DNA of 64,000 nucleotides, taken from Carallia brachiata (Eukaryota; Streptophyta; Magnoliopsida; Malpighiales; Rhizophoraceae). Made by a program: the position numbers and the translations under genes. Below the pieces are notes generated by a model. That model did not search any database, was not told the DNA's origin, and worked only from the letters and a program-made list of their open reading frames with translations. How positions within the stretch are numbered: position 1 is the first letter of the stretch; every line of letters begins with the position of its first letter. This document shows positions 34,446-47,179 of the stretch, in pieces. The stretch lies in contig JADCRB010000040.1 of the NCBI GenBank assembly GCA_021464245.1, forward strand, positions 327,840-391,839. Direction: 5' to 3'.

Positions 34446-34655
34446 TAGTGACATTAAATCGTCATAAAGTCAAGAAAATGACCATATCTAGAATTCCCCT
34501 AAGAGAATTTCCAAGAAATTGCCTTCTCGAAGTTTGATCACAAAGTCACTAGAGACATTAAATCATCATAAAGTCAAGAAAACTGACTATATCTAGAATT
34601 CCCTTAAGAGAATTTACCAAAAATTTTCTTCTCGAAGTTTGATCACAAAATCACT
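34446..34655. repeat. 104-bp tandem duplication
   Basis: Two units with period 104 and few differences. Both contain CATAAAGTCAAGAAAA, ATATCTAGAATTCCC, TAAGAGAATTT and TTCTCGAAGTTTGATCACAAA. Confidence 0.8.
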
Positions 34656-35224
34656 AGTCAGGTAGTTGACTAATATAACTATCGGACATTTAAGCACAGG
34701 TGTTTTATTTCTGATTTCCACAAACCAAGACAAAAAGTGTAGACCCAAAATTTCAAGACTATTCTGCAGGGTGGAAACATGCAGTCACTTTCCAAGTTGA
34801 GCAAACTGCTACCAATTTCAAACATTTATTTTAACCTTAAAAACCAGAAAAGTCGCAAGTCTATATGCCGTGTGATGTGGGAAGTCCGAGATATTTTCAA
34901 GAAGAGCTTGACTACACAGACACAGTTAGTTAGATATGTAAGAAATACGTAATTAATTTAATGATATTAAATAATTTGTTTATCTATAATTTTTCAAGTT
35001 CATTATATTTTTTACAATCTAACGGTCCATAGTACTAAATGTCCACTGTACTTCCACATGTGTGTTGCCATTTAACTTTTTCATTTCCAGAAATGGACTC
35101 ATTGTTTCATCCCAGTAATGATTCGCAAGGCATTCACTATATGTTTAACCCATAATTTTTACGTTAGCCTTTGGAAATTCGATGCCAAATTATGCATATT
35201 CTAAATCCATTTGCTTCTTGTTTT

Positions 35225-35384
35225 GTGCACAAGTAGCATACTTGACGCATCTTTTCTTGACTCTACTATTTTATTCAACCTTGCAAGATGCATTTTCACT
35301 TATGTGCTCAAGTATGGATAATTGGCGCAGCTTTTCTTGACTCAACTATCTTATTTAACCTAGCAGGATGCATTTTAGGGAAAT
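35225..35384. repeat. 80-bp tandem duplication
   Basis: Two units, each with GTGC(A/T)CAAGTA, CTTTTCTTGACTC, AACTATCTTATTTAACCT-type sequence and AGATGCATTTT or GGATGCATTTT. They are moderately diverged. Confidence 0.7.
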
Positions 35385-37228
35385 CATTAATGGCCAGAGG
35401 ATTTGGTGACCAGAATATGACCATAATGTAATCAGCAACAGTTTTTATATAATTAGAAGGTTAAAATATGCAACAAAAAAATAAGACTATTTGTTTTTGT
35501 TGTATTTTTTTTTATTGTTGTTGCACAAAAAGTATCGCTGGTTGCATTATGGCCACATTCTAACCACTAAATCCTCTAACGATGTAACGAGACTCTTTCT
35601 TTTATCTTGTTGATTTCTTTCGTCTTTTTTACACATCATATTAGAGACAAGTTTATTACTCAGTATGCAATTATTAAAAATTTCAAATTTGGCTCAGTAA
35701 CAAAATTTCGTTCAAATAAAGTCATCAACTTTAAAAAAAGCACACAAATCACTAACACTATATCATTGTGAAGTGATGGGTTGGTAGCTGATGTGGCAAA
35801 ATTCACTTACAATACTCAGCATTTTACGTTCATGCGGAGAAAATTACTTAACTTTAGACAATATTTAACGCCAATGTGACAAAGCGAAAAAAGAATTTTA
35901 ACATTTTAGCAGCAAAGATCACTTAAGTCTGGTCAATAATATTGTCATAAAGGTGTTAAATGTACGTGAACTTAAGTGATTATTATCATGTAAGCCAAAA
36001 ACACCAATTAAGATAAGAAAATTTCATTATGTTAACTGTCAACTCATAACTTAGTGACAATTTAGTATCACTAACTTATCGCATTAAAATGGGTGATGTG
36101 GTCCAATAGGGGTAATCATATATTAAAATTGTTATAAACATGTCAATAAAATTACACTTAAAATAAATTTAAATAACTTAATGAAGTATGAAACCAACAG
36201 TAATGATCATAAACATAATCATATCCCTAAAATTATAAAAAGAGAAAGAAAAGAAAATGACTGAATCTAAAATATCCAACTTTTAAATAGTATTTGGCTG
36301 GTATCATTCTCGCACTTTAAATTTCAATTGGCCCCTACATTAAGAATTAGATTTTTGAAATTGTCTTCCTAATTTTTTTTATTACTCCAAATTTTTTGTT
36401 GTCCTCACTCCTCGCAATCTTTTAGAATTACTCCTCGCAATCTTTTAGAATTGTCCTACTAACCCTTTTTTTTTCATTTTCTTTTTATCTATTAAAAGAT
36501 CCCTTAGACCATGAGTTCTATAATAAAAGTAATTCTCATCATTTCTATAAATCTCATAATCTCTTCCCAAAATTAGAACTTAAACCTTCAAAATGAAAGA
36601 CATAAGTCTTAACGATTGGGATGTCTCAAAGAGAGGCTGCCACATTTTTTCTTCCACAATTTTTTTTCCACACAATTTTTTTCTACACATTTTAAGGTTG
36701 TCTTTATAAATGTTTTCTTCTTCTAAATCACATTCATTAGTAGGCCCACAAATAATCTGTAGGCTTACAACAACAACGGCGACAATAACAGTTTAATCTC
36801 GAACATTTGTAGCTCTGTCGACACATTTTTTTTTAAAAAAAGTTCTTTAAGCTATTTGTTAGTTTTATTCTCTTCTTTTTTTTTTTAATATAACATACTA
36901 ATAATCTAACACTATATAAATATAATTTTTTATTTTTGTATTTAAAAAGATCTCATTTATCATGTAATATAAAATTATGAGTAAATATATTCACTAAAAA
37001 AAAAGAGTCAAATTAGAAATATCAATTCTTTTAAATTTTATGTAAGAATCGAAAATAAATAATTAGCATTAGCAGGACTTTTGTGGTTCCAAATCGACCG
37101 TTTCCCACCGTAGCCCAAAAGTTTCTCGACTGAACAAGGAAAATGATCAGCTGGTCCTACCGGTTGCTCGTGTTGTACGTATTTGGGTAGCTTTCACTGG
37201 GAGACTGCTCTTGTGTTTCACTTATGCC

Positions 37229-37235
37229 TATAAAT
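37229..37235 (+). promoter_or_regulatory. Candidate TATA box of the receptor-like gene
   Basis: TATAAAT lies 43 bp before the ATG at 37272. A start of transcription 25-32 bp downstream would exclude the in-frame ATG at 37224 and supports 37272 as the start codon. Confidence 0.45.
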
Positions 37236-37271
37236 TTCATCACTTCTTTGAGCATTTCAAACGTACAAATT

Positions 37272-40092
37272 ATGGCTTCATCATTGTCTCCATTACCACT
37301 CCTGCATTCGTTGTTCTTAGCATTGATGTTCCTTCTAATAATGCCATCAGGTACTTCTTTGCAGCCACATTGCCATGATAAAGAGAAACATGCACTGCTA
37401 CATTTCAAGCAAAGCTTTTCCATCAGAATATATGCTTCCAATGATCCTGTGGCTCGCCCAAAAGTTGCATCTTGGAATCTCCCTGAAAAAAACAACAGTG
37501 ACTGCTGCCTTTGGGATGGGGTTGATTGTGATCAGAAAACAGGCCATGTCATCGGACTTGACCTCAGTAGCAGTTATCTCTATGGTTCTATCAATTCTAG
37601 CAGCACCCTTTTCAACCTTGTTCACCTTCAAAAGCTCAACCTGGCGGACAATCATTTTAACTTCTCTCAAATCCCATCTCGATTCCGGATCCTCTCATCT
37701 CTGGTATACCTTAATCTTTCTAGTTCTGTATTCCATGGCCAAATTCCACCCGAGATTGCAGAATTGTCCCACTTGGTTTCTCTTGACCTGAGTGGAAATA
37801 TTGTTCCGTCAATGGGCAACATGTTGGAACTCAAAAGTTCTGATATGGTAACTTTAGTTCAAAAGTTAACTAAGCTTGAGGAGCTTGACCTCAATTTTGT
37901 GAACATATCCTCTGCCTTGCCCGATACATGGGCAAACTTATCTTTCCTGACATACCTCAGTCTTGAGGGCTGCTATTTCTGGGGTCAAGTCCCTCCTTCT
38001 CTAGGTGAGCTAACTAAGCTTGGCTACTTAAATCTTGGGCTCAACAATTTTTCAGGCCAGATTCCTACTTGGCTTGGGAACTTGACAGAACTTCATGAGT
38101 TGTATCTGTTCAATAATCACTTCACTGTGAGGGATTGGTCTTGGCTTGGTAGATTAAACAGCATTACATCTTTGAGTCTTCATGGCAATAATTTGGCAGG
38201 TCAAGTTCCTTCTGATCTCAGAAATCTATCACTTCTTACTGACTTGGATCTTGGTCATAATCAATTAACTGGTCAAATCCCCTTGTGGCTCTCTAATCTT
38301 GTCCACTTAACTTTCTTAGATCTTGGGGTCAACAATTTGCAGGGTCCAGTTCCACAGGCTATTTTCAAGCTTGTGAACCTTGTACATCTTGATTTGGGTT
38401 CAAATAATTTGACTGGTACTATTTCTTTCCAAAATATCCTCACCTTTAAAAATTTGACATTTCTCCATCTGTCTGGTAACACGTTGTCATTGGTGACTAA
38501 TATTAGTACCAACGCTGCGATTCCAAAGTTCACGCATTTGGGGTTGTCTGACTGCAACATAAATGAATTCCCAGATTTCCTCAACCACCAAGACCAGTTG
38601 AGATTTTTAAGTCTCAACCGAAACAAAATCAGCGGTCGGATACCAAAATGGCTGGGGGATGCATCAACTAGCACTTTGGCATCTTTGTTTCTTGCTAGAA
38701 ATTATTTAACCGACTTTGAGGAACCTTCAATGCTTTCTCGCTTTACTAAGCTAATGTACATAGAGTTAAACTCAAACCAGCTTCAAGGAACACTGCCAAT
38801 CCCACCTGCTTCCGTTGTTTCATATAATGTCTCTGTTAACTATCTAGCAGGAGAAATACCACCATCGTTTTGTGGTTTGCACTCTCTTAGCAGCATTGAT
38901 CTGTCCTATAACAACTTGAGTGGCAAGATTCCAGATTGTTTAGCCAACTCCCGCAATACTCTGGTCAAGATGAATCTGGCAAACAACTTTCTCAGTGGCA
39001 GAATTCCCGATATGTTCGCAATTGGAAGCAAGGTGAACATGTTTGATATAAGTTACAACTTTCTAGAGGGTCCACTGCCTAGATCAATAGCTAATTGCAG
39101 ATTGCTAAGGTGTATTGATCTCAGCAACAATCGCATTATTGACACTCCCATTTTGGCTGGGATCCCTTCCTGAGCTTCAAATCATTAACTTACGGTCCAA
39201 CCAATTCTTTGGCAAACTGCCAAGCCCTGCATATGCGAATTGGTTTCCAAAGCTTACAATTATGGATCTTGCATACAACAACTTCACAGGTACCTTGCCA
39301 TTTGAGTTCTTTCAAAGCTTGAACAGCATGAAAGCCTTCAACCTGAGCAATGTTATATACATGCAAGCCAACCAATTTGCAGAAGGGAAAGAAGTGGATG
39401 TACCCAGCAATTACACATGCAGACTATTCTTGGCAAACAGAGGCATGTACAGGAAATACTCAAAGATCCCAAGTGCAATTGCAGCCATTGACATGTCAAG
39501 TAACAGGTTTCATGGGGAAATTCCCAATTCAATTGGGGAGCTAAAGATGGCTGTGTGGCTCAATCTTTCAAATAACAATCTCTCAGGCACTATACCTCCG
39601 ATCATGGGGAGCCTCATAAGGCTCGAGTCATTGGACCTATCATACAACAATCTCTCTGGTAAGATCCCTACAGAGTTGACAGAGCTTACTTTCCTGTCAT
39701 ACTTGAACATCTCTCATAATCAATTGGAGGGTCCTATCCCACAAGGGCAGCAATTTGCCACCTTTGATAACAGTTCATACATGGGAAATCCTGGACTATG
39801 CGGGCCTCCATTGTCCAAAATGTCATGTGGAAATTTCAAGGACTCATCTCCAGGTCCACCATTTCCAACTTCAATAGCTGAACAAGACAATGGCTTCCCC
39901 AGACTTCTGTCTGGTGTTGGTTGGGTCACAGTTTTGATAGGATATGGAAGTGGCCTAGTTGTGGGAATTATTGCTGGAAACCGGTTTGAGACTTCCAAGC
40001 ATCAATGGTTCATGAAAAACTTTGCCAAGAGGGAAAGGCAAGCCATGAGACATATAAGGATAATAAGATCATGGTCACGGGGGTATAATTAA
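37272..40092 (+). pseudogene. LRR receptor-like protein (Cf-9/RLP type), one frameshift
   Basis: Known role: plasma-membrane receptor-like proteins of this class bind extracellular ligands and signal through partner kinases. Seen: signal peptide (about residues 1-28, LHSLFLALMFLLIM); LRR N-cap with CHDKEKHALLHFKQSF and SDCCLWDGVDCD; about 25 extracellular LRRs of the LxxLxxLxLxxNxLxGxIP type with an island-like break near 38700-38830; C-terminal LRR cap (NPGLCGPPL.K.C); transmembrane helix with small-residue spacing (VLIGYGSGLVVGIIAG); short basic tail, no kinase. It is about 945 residues when read across the break, normal for the family. Near 39140-39155 the frame shifts (+1 or -2) in DTFPFWLG-like sequence: the upstream frame ends at 39173 and the rest is open to 40092. 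It is single-exon, as usual. One indel in an otherwise clean gene suggests a young pseudogene or a sequence error. Confidence 0.85.
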
Positions 40093-41304
40093 TTGTTTTA
40101 GCTCCTTAACTTACTCTTCTGTATATGAGCAGTGTACTTTTGATCTTTTGGTTTCCTGCTTCATGTTTTACTACAATAAGGGGCAAGAGTGTTTCTAGAA
40201 CTAGCAGCATATACTTCTTCAGCGTATAAAATTTAAATAATACTTTCAGTTCTACTAAGAATGTGCTACTTGTTGTACAAAAAAATTAGCAAGTCAAACA
40301 ATTCGTTGAGGCTGATGCTAGAGTTGTGAGGCCAAAATCTGTCTGTAGCTGTGCCAAATTCTGCAAAGGGGGATTAAAGTCCTATGTTGATGCGCGTCAA
40401 GGCTTCACTTACCGCAACTTAACTATGCCATAATTGCAAATTTAATTATCCTTTTTCATCAATGTTTTTTTCGGATAAGATTGCAACCTCACACCATACA
40501 GTAGGTTGATCCGATTTACCAAACTCACGTAAGAGCAAATTCTATAGTATCCAATAAGAGAATCCACCTATTCCCACAACTGAACATGTCTAGACATATG
40601 TTTAACTCTACTAAACATTCTGACAGAGATTTAAACCCATAAAAAATTCTCCCAACCATTAGACCACAACGCTTGGTGGTGGCAATTTATTTGTTCAGTC
40701 CTCGGTCTTTTCTTGTTCACGGATGGTTTCAGCTTTGAGTTCTTGAAACAGGCTTAACAAAGCAGTTTGTAGAGATACCTGAGACTGAGAATGATTTAAA
40801 ATGAAGATATTATTCTGAGAATTTCACAAGAAGATCCCATGCACATATCTAGCTGAGGGAGGAAAATCTTACCTACCATTTGGGGAGAGTGGAGAAAGAC
40901 ACTTAAGTCAAGTCTCTGTATTGACTGGACCAGCTAGGAAGGATTTGGCAGGGGCAACATCACTTTCATTGAAATATTACGCGTAAGGAGCCGGAAAATA
41001 AGTACCAGGAGAAGATGGTGCCAAAAAGATCTTATTTCCAACTACGTGTATGAGATGTTGCTAATTTGAGCTAGATGGCCACCATTGAATTCAAGACATC
41101 ACGTATGACTTGAACTGCTTGTGCATTGTCTGGACATCTACTACTGTACATTAAAACTTAAAATTGCAATGTAAGAGTGACAGAAATAAATTGGGAAAAC
41201 CACTAAGTATAACACCAAGTTTAAAACATTGGGTGACATACGAAACTCAAAAATTAACATAGGGTGTTCATTGCGCATTCTCTTTTGGGTCATGCAGTGT
41301 AAAA
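40093..41304. other. 3' flank of the receptor-like gene
   Basis: No gene recognised apart from the SINE-like sequence at 40464-40683. Confidence 0.4.
40464..40683 (-). mobile_element. tRNA-derived SINE-like sequence
   Basis: On the minus strand it begins with GTTGTGGTCTAATGGTTGGG (A-box-like), then GGGTTTAAATCTC (B-box-like) about 35 bp later. It ends at a T run (A tail) at 40464-40471. I saw no clear target duplication. Confidence 0.45.
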
Positions 41305-42052
41305 AGGGCCGCAATTCAGTTAACTTAACTTTACTTTACTAAACTGAATAACGTCATACAACATTAATAAAAAACAAACACTGTAAAAGGGATATGCAAC
41401 TTTTTGGTCATAAACTTTTATACTTTTTTACATATGAATCATAAACCTTTTTAATATTTTATTTGAGTTTTAAACTTTCGATTTCTTACCAAATTAGTTT
41501 TTTCGCTAACGAACAATGGTCAATCTGTTAATAAATGAGTTTAACTTAATGAAAATTATAAAAAAAGGTCAAATACACGAATTAAATATTTTTTCCATTA
41601 ATAAATAGACACATTAAATATCTTTTTAATCAACAAGCACATAAATTAAATACGTAATATGCATATTTTTTGATGAAAAAATATTCAATTTGTGCATTTA
41701 ACATTTTTTCAAATAATTTTTGTAAGGTCAAAATCATTTTTTTAATAAATTGATCATTTTTCGTTAACAAATGGACTGATTTAGTAAGAAATCGAAAGAT
41801 TTAGAATTCAAATAAAATTTCAAAAAAGTTTAGGACTTAAATGTAAAAAAGCATAAAAGTTTAAAGTTAAAAAAATGTATATCCCACTAAAATCTCTTAA
41901 ACTAATAAACTCATAAGTCACACAATAAATTGAAACACTTTGTTCCTTATATATTAGACTCTAACAACTCTTACTTTGAACACAATAAATTAAACTTGAT
42001 TCTAGTAGAACACTAACTCTTAATTATAAACGAATCTAAATTAATTTTAACA
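41305..42052 (-). repeat. 3' LTR of the older Copia, split by a MITE
   Basis: Pairs with 49364-49618. Removing 41389-41885 restores a length near 250 bp. The outer end is too diverged to place to the base. The adjoining 42053-42065 is pyrimidine-rich (a polypurine tract on the minus strand). Confidence 0.6.
41389..41885. mobile_element. MITE with long terminal inverted repeats
   Basis: It starts GGGATATGCAACTTTTTGG and ends, read on the other strand, GGGATATACATTTTTTTAAC. The inverted similarity goes on for over 100 bp (AAACTTTTATACTTTTTTACAT against AAACTTTTATGCTTTTTTACAT; TTTCGATTTCTTAC on both arms). The other LTR copy (49437) shows the empty site CACTGTAAAATCTC, so both ends are well placed. 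Flanking ACTGTAAAA and ACTAAAA suggest a degraded duplication of about 8-9 bp. Confidence 0.7.
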
Positions 42053-43610
42053 TCCCTTTTAATTCTGATTTGGTCATACAGTCATTCACAACATCAACTC
42101 CACTTGACAATATCTCCAAGCTTCAACTCGATCTTCAAAATCTACATCACATCAACAACCTCATAGCTTCATTTGGAACTTTGAAACTTCTAAAATTCGG
42201 AATCTTCTTCTAAGTAATTCACAATCTGCAATCAAACTTTCAAATCATCATTAACACGATTATCAAGAGCTTTCCTTGACAATTCTTCCTTTGAATTCTT
42301 TTGACTAGCCTTTGACCTTATTTGACCAATTTTTACTTAACCTTTCAACCTTGAAGGAACTTGTGATAAATGGCCTATATCATAAGGTTCGGGACTTCAT
42401 TCACCACGACACGCAACTTGGCAACTATAGAGTACTTTTACTCTACCTTCTAGTTTATTTTCTAGTCATACATGGGAAAACTGAACTGAACTATGATTAG
42501 CTCTCAAATGAACTGAACATCTTAACTCTCAACATAACATATCTCTAACTTCGAGCTTTCCTTTAGCTCCACAAGTCCTCACATCTAAGCATCTCCTAGA
42601 TCTCTCGATTACTAATAGTTTTTAAATTCAATTCAACTCCTAAAATCATCTTCAACGCTTCAACTCAATTCTACCTTCTCCTTTTGATTGCTTTATTGTA
42701 TCTTGACTACTTCATTATTTTCATGATCGCTTTAAAGTTATTCTTGAAATTAAAAGTCTCCACATTTTCCTTTTCTTCTTTTTTTTGCTTCTTTCTCATG
42801 CCCACAATTATTAGATCATCAAATTTCATCCAATCTCTTCTCTTTTTCTCACCTGTCAAAACCATTGATTTGACTGTAAATTTCATTTTGCTTGTTCTCA
42901 GAATTTTTATTATGGCCCCTTTTCTCTCTTCTCTTTGCAACTATGCCCCAAAAGTTCCCTTTTCCTTTTTTTTTCTTTTCTGCCCCAATTTATTTCTTTT
43001 TTTTTCTTTTCCTTTCTTTTCTCCTCCTTCTCCCTCAAATATACTGCGGTCGATGAGGATTAACACTGGTGATGGACAGCAAACAATCTCTAGCCGGTGA
43101 TAAAGAAACTCGCGACAACTTTTGAATTGAATGACGGTGGGAGGAACCTAACGAACGACAGCAGCGGCTAGACATTCAACGGTGAGAGAGTCAACCTTCA
43201 CAAGATTCCGAAATATTCGGGCACGTTATGGGTTGCGGTTTGAAGATCGGACAATAGCGGAACTAAATCTGGTGATCTAGACCTTTAACGGTGGATGGGG
43301 ACAGCAAAATCGGCATGGAGAGCAGCAAAGGCAGTTCGGATTTTTGTAGACCTACCGCATTTTAGGTGGCTTTGGGGCACGTGATGGCCGAAAAAGGGAA
43401 TGTCAGGGTTTGGTGGTGATTGGGCTTGCTTCCGGTGATGAACAGCAACTAATGCGGCGGCTAACGGTGGTGCGTGAGGTTGTCCGACTCCAATAGGTTT
43501 TGCTTCCTCCTTCTTGCTTTGTTTCCGACTAACTTTTCTAAATTACTCGGTTCAAATATTTTTTTTAGCAACACTAAATTCTCTGGGAGTGACTAGCTGC
43601 AGCTTCTAGT

Positions 43611-43819
43611 TGTTAACTTTAAATTAACTTAACACTGCAACTTTATGAACTGAATAAGGTCACACAATAATAATGAGAAACACACACATAAAACATAAAT
43701 CACACGTCCTTATATACTAGTAAAACAAAATCCTAATTCTACTCAAATGTGGAAACAAACTAAATAACCAAGTTCTACTTAAACAATAATTAAGAATTAA
43801 ATCTGGATTAACTTCAACA
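43611..43819 (-). repeat. 3' LTR of the nested Copia
   Basis: 209 bp, TGTTAACTTT to CTTCAACA, about 95% identical to 48691-48898 by eye. Confidence 0.9.
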
Positions 43820-43826
43820 TCCCCCC

Positions 43827-45482
43827 TTAATCCTGATTTGGTGATGCTTGCATTCCCAACATCTGCTTCAACTTGACAAATGCATCATACTTCAACGGTT
43901 TTGTAAGAATATCTGCAACTTGATCTTCAGACTTACAATAAGCCAATTCAATCTCTCCTTTATCAACTTGATCTCTCAGAAAATGAAAACGAGTATCAAT
44001 GTGCTTACTCCTTCCATACGTCACTGGATTCTTGGCCAAATTAATAGCTGAAATATTATCAACAAATATCTTCGTAGGACCTTCAACTGGAACATAAATC
44101 TCACTCAATAAATTCCTCAACCAAATAGCTTGACAAGCACTAGAAGCTGTGGCTACATATTCTGCTTCACAAGTCGAAAGTGCAACAATAGATTGTTTTT
44201 TCGATGACCACGAATAAGCAACTGTGCCAAAATTGAAACAATGACCAAAAGTGCTTCTTCGATCATCAACATCTCCACCCCAATCACTATCAGAATAGCC
44301 TACAAGAGCACAATTCTTAGATGAAGTATAAAGTAGGTCATGATCAAACGTCCCTTTAATGTATCGCATAATCCTCTTAGCAACTTGCATGTGAGATTGA
44401 CGCGGAGACTCCAAAAACTTACTAATCAAACCAACTCTATAAGATATGTCGGGTCTTGTGCATGTCAAGTACCTCAAACTTCCAACAATCTGTTTAAAGT
44501 GTGTGGAATCAACAGGTGCGTCATTGCCTTCCTTAGACAATTTAGTTCCAACTTCAACAGGTGTTCTCACAGGATTGCAATCATGCATCCGAAACTTCTT
44601 CAACAACTCTGTAGCATATCTCTTTTGGCAAATAAAGATTCCATCATCTCCTTGAATCACTTCAATGCCAAGAAAGTATGACATTAGTCCCAAATCAGTC
44701 ATTTCAAACTCACTCATCATTGACTTCTTAAAGTCTTCAATCATTCTGGGATTGTTGCCTGTGAAGATCAAGTCATCAACATATAAACATACCAACAAGA
44801 TATCACCATCATCATTAACTTTCACATATAAGGCATGCTCAGACGGACACTTCTGAAAATTAGCTTCATGGAAGAAAGAATCAATGTGCTTATTCCATGC
44901 TCTAGGTGCTTGTTTCAATCCATACAGTGCTTTCTTCAACTTATACACCTTCTCTTCACTTCCTTCCTTCACAAAACCTGGAGGTTGCTTCACAAACACT
45001 TCCTCTTCAAGTGAACCGTTGAGAAAAGCTGACTTCACATCCATTTGATGAATTCTCCAACGATTCTGAGCAGCCAAAGCAATAATGAGTCTAACTGTTT
45101 CCATGCGAGCAACAGGGGAGAAAACTTCATGGTAGTCATAACCATGACGTTGTTCAAATCCTTTAGCTACCAATCTTGCCTTGTATCTCTCTATTTCTCC
45201 ATTTGATTTCCTCTTCGTCTTGAAAACCCACTTCACATCAATAACTTTGTAACCTCGTGGGATTTTAGTAAGCTCCCATGTCTTATTCTTCTCAATTGCC
45301 TTAACTTCTTCATTCATTGCATTCACCCACTTAGGGTCTCGAATTGCCTCATCAAATGATACAGGTTCACAATCTGCAAACATCGCAAAATGCACCAAAT
45401 CCCCATCATCATTAATAGCATCATCAGGAATTACCTCATAATCTTGTAAATGATACAGGCTCACAATCTGCAAACATCGCAA
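43827..45482 (-). pseudogene. Copia reverse transcriptase and RNase H
   Basis: The coding part begins near 45430 with DEAIRDPKWVNAMNEE and runs open to the element's stop at 43827 (ASPNQD). RT motifs: VDVKWVFKTKRKSNGEIERY, MDVKSAFLNG, QPPGFV, LYGLKQAPRAWN and catalytic YVDD (CLYVDDLIFTG). RNase H: YSDSDWGGDVDDRRST, STCEAEYVA and SKHIDTRFHFLRD. The domain itself looks intact. It is cut off from the upstream integrase frame by a duplication and stop at 45440-45540. Confidence 0.85.
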
Positions 45483-45500
45483 ATTACCTCAAAATCCCCA
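45351..45500 (-). repeat. Internal duplication in the Copia pol gene
   Basis: AAATGATACAGG(T/C)TCACAATCTGCAAACATCGCAAA occurs twice, at about 45355 and about 45449. The second copy adds out-of-frame sequence between the integrase and RT frames and helps to break the polyprotein. Confidence 0.6.
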
Positions 45501-45535
45501 ATCTGAGAATCATTGTGCTCCTCAGCATCAAATTT

Positions 45536-46960
45536 TCAAGCTTCATCTTCTGTAAAAGTCACATCTCTGCTCAAAATCACCTTCTTTGTCATGGGATTAA
45601 ACAACTTATATCCTCCTTTTGAATAACCAACTAAAATTGTCTTCACTCCTCGATCATCTAACTTTGTCCTCGTCTCAGCAGGAATATGTGCGTAATCAAT
45701 CGAACCAAACACCTTCAGATGCCTCACACTAGGCTTAAAACTGGTCCATGCTTCTTCAGGAGTGATATTCTGAATACTTGCTGTTGGACACCTATTCAAC
45801 AAGTAAACAGAACACAACACAGCTTCTGCCCAAAAGGGACTAGGCACTCCTTTGGCCTTGAATAAGCTTCTAACCATATTCATAATTGATCTGTTCTTCC
45901 TTTCAGCAACTCCATTATGCTGTGGTGTGTAGGGAAAAGTAACTTCATGCTTTATGTCATGTTCTTCACAATACTTCTTAAACTCATTAGAGACATATTC
46001 ATCACCTCCATCAGTTCGCAAAACCTTTATATAACAGTCACTTTGCCTCTCAACAAATGCCTTAAACTTCTTAAAGCAATCAAATACTTCAGATTTCCTC
46101 TGCATGATATAAACCCACGTCTTCCTCGAAAAATCATCAATGAAGGTGAGAAAGTACCTATTGTTCCCAACTGATGGAACACTCATTGGACCACAAACAT
46201 TGGAGTGAATAAGCTGGAGTGGATGCCTTACACGCCAAGTTCTCCTTTCCACAAAAGGTAATCTGCTCTGTTTTGCAAGGATACAAGCCTCACATATCTG
46301 GTTCGGATGATCAATCCTGGGCAAACCTTTTACCATATTATCCTGTGCGAGTACCTTCAAACTGCAAAAATTCAAATGACCAAACCGAAGATGCCACAAC
46401 CAAGATTCATCTTTCACAACAGCACTCAGACAAGTATAAACATCTGTGGCAATATCAACTCGAAACATCCGGTTCTTCGTCAAAGGGGATTTGAGAATAA
46501 GTGTACCTTTACCATCAGTGATTGAGAGACAGTTATCACGTAACATAATGTTGTACCCCTTTTCAAGCAATTGGCCCAAACTGAGAAGGTTGCTCTTCAT
46601 GTCTGGTACATAGAACACATCTGAGATGTAATTATGGTCTCCATTCTTCAACTTAATGAGAATTCGCCCCTTTCCCATCACTGGAACGCTGTTATCATCA
46701 GCAAATTTAACTGTGGAGCGGATTGACTCATCAAGATCCACAAAAAGCTCCTTCTTTCCACACATATGATTGGTGCATCCGGTGTCCAGGAACCATGTGT
46801 TGTAATTTGGTGTTTCAGTGGCTGCAATAACCATCATGAGGGCTTGATTTCCATCACCATCTCCTTGTGCATGCTCTTGTGCACAGTGTGCTGTCTGATT
46901 ATTTTCCTTCGACCAACACTCATGAGCATAGTGGTCACGCTTGTGACATGAATAACACTG
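45536..46960 (-). pseudogene. Copia zinc knuckle, protease and integrase
   Basis: Starting near 46960: a CCHC knuckle [14 protein letters not shown], then protease active site [11 protein letters not shown], the GAG-pre-integrase HHCC zinc site ([17 protein letters not shown]) and the integrase core with [18 protein letters not shown] and the third catalytic Glu in [10 protein letters not shown]. The frame is open from 46960 to the TGA at 45536 (FTEDEA). All catalytic residues of the DDE triad and protease are present. The break is at the junction with RT. Confidence 0.8.
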
Positions 46961-47179
46961 AATATTAGATTTATCTTGCCTTCCTCTACCTTGACCTCTT
47001 ACTTGGCCTCGGCCTCGACCACGACCTCTGGTCTATATTCCTCTGATAATTGTCTTCCCCTCCATAATTATTGTAGCGACCTCCACGACCTCGATTGTTG
47101 TAAAATCCACCACGTCCTCGTCCTCTTCCTCTTCCACGAGAGGAATTTTGCCTCTGTTGTGATTGATCATTCTGCTCGC

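Larger units (their letters stand above)
32350..37228. other. Non-coding interval upstream of the receptor-like gene
   Basis: Contains a Helitron-like 5' end (32424), an AT microsatellite (33700-33731) and two tandem duplications (34446-34655 and 35225-35384). There is a tRNA-like B-box remnant near 32610 (minus). I recognise no gene here. Confidence 0.45.

Noticed and set aside
42684..43100. 138-codon Phe/Leu/Ser-rich frame that looks like a membrane protein
   Set aside because: Its hydrophobicity comes from T-rich runs inside the internal region of the older Copia element.
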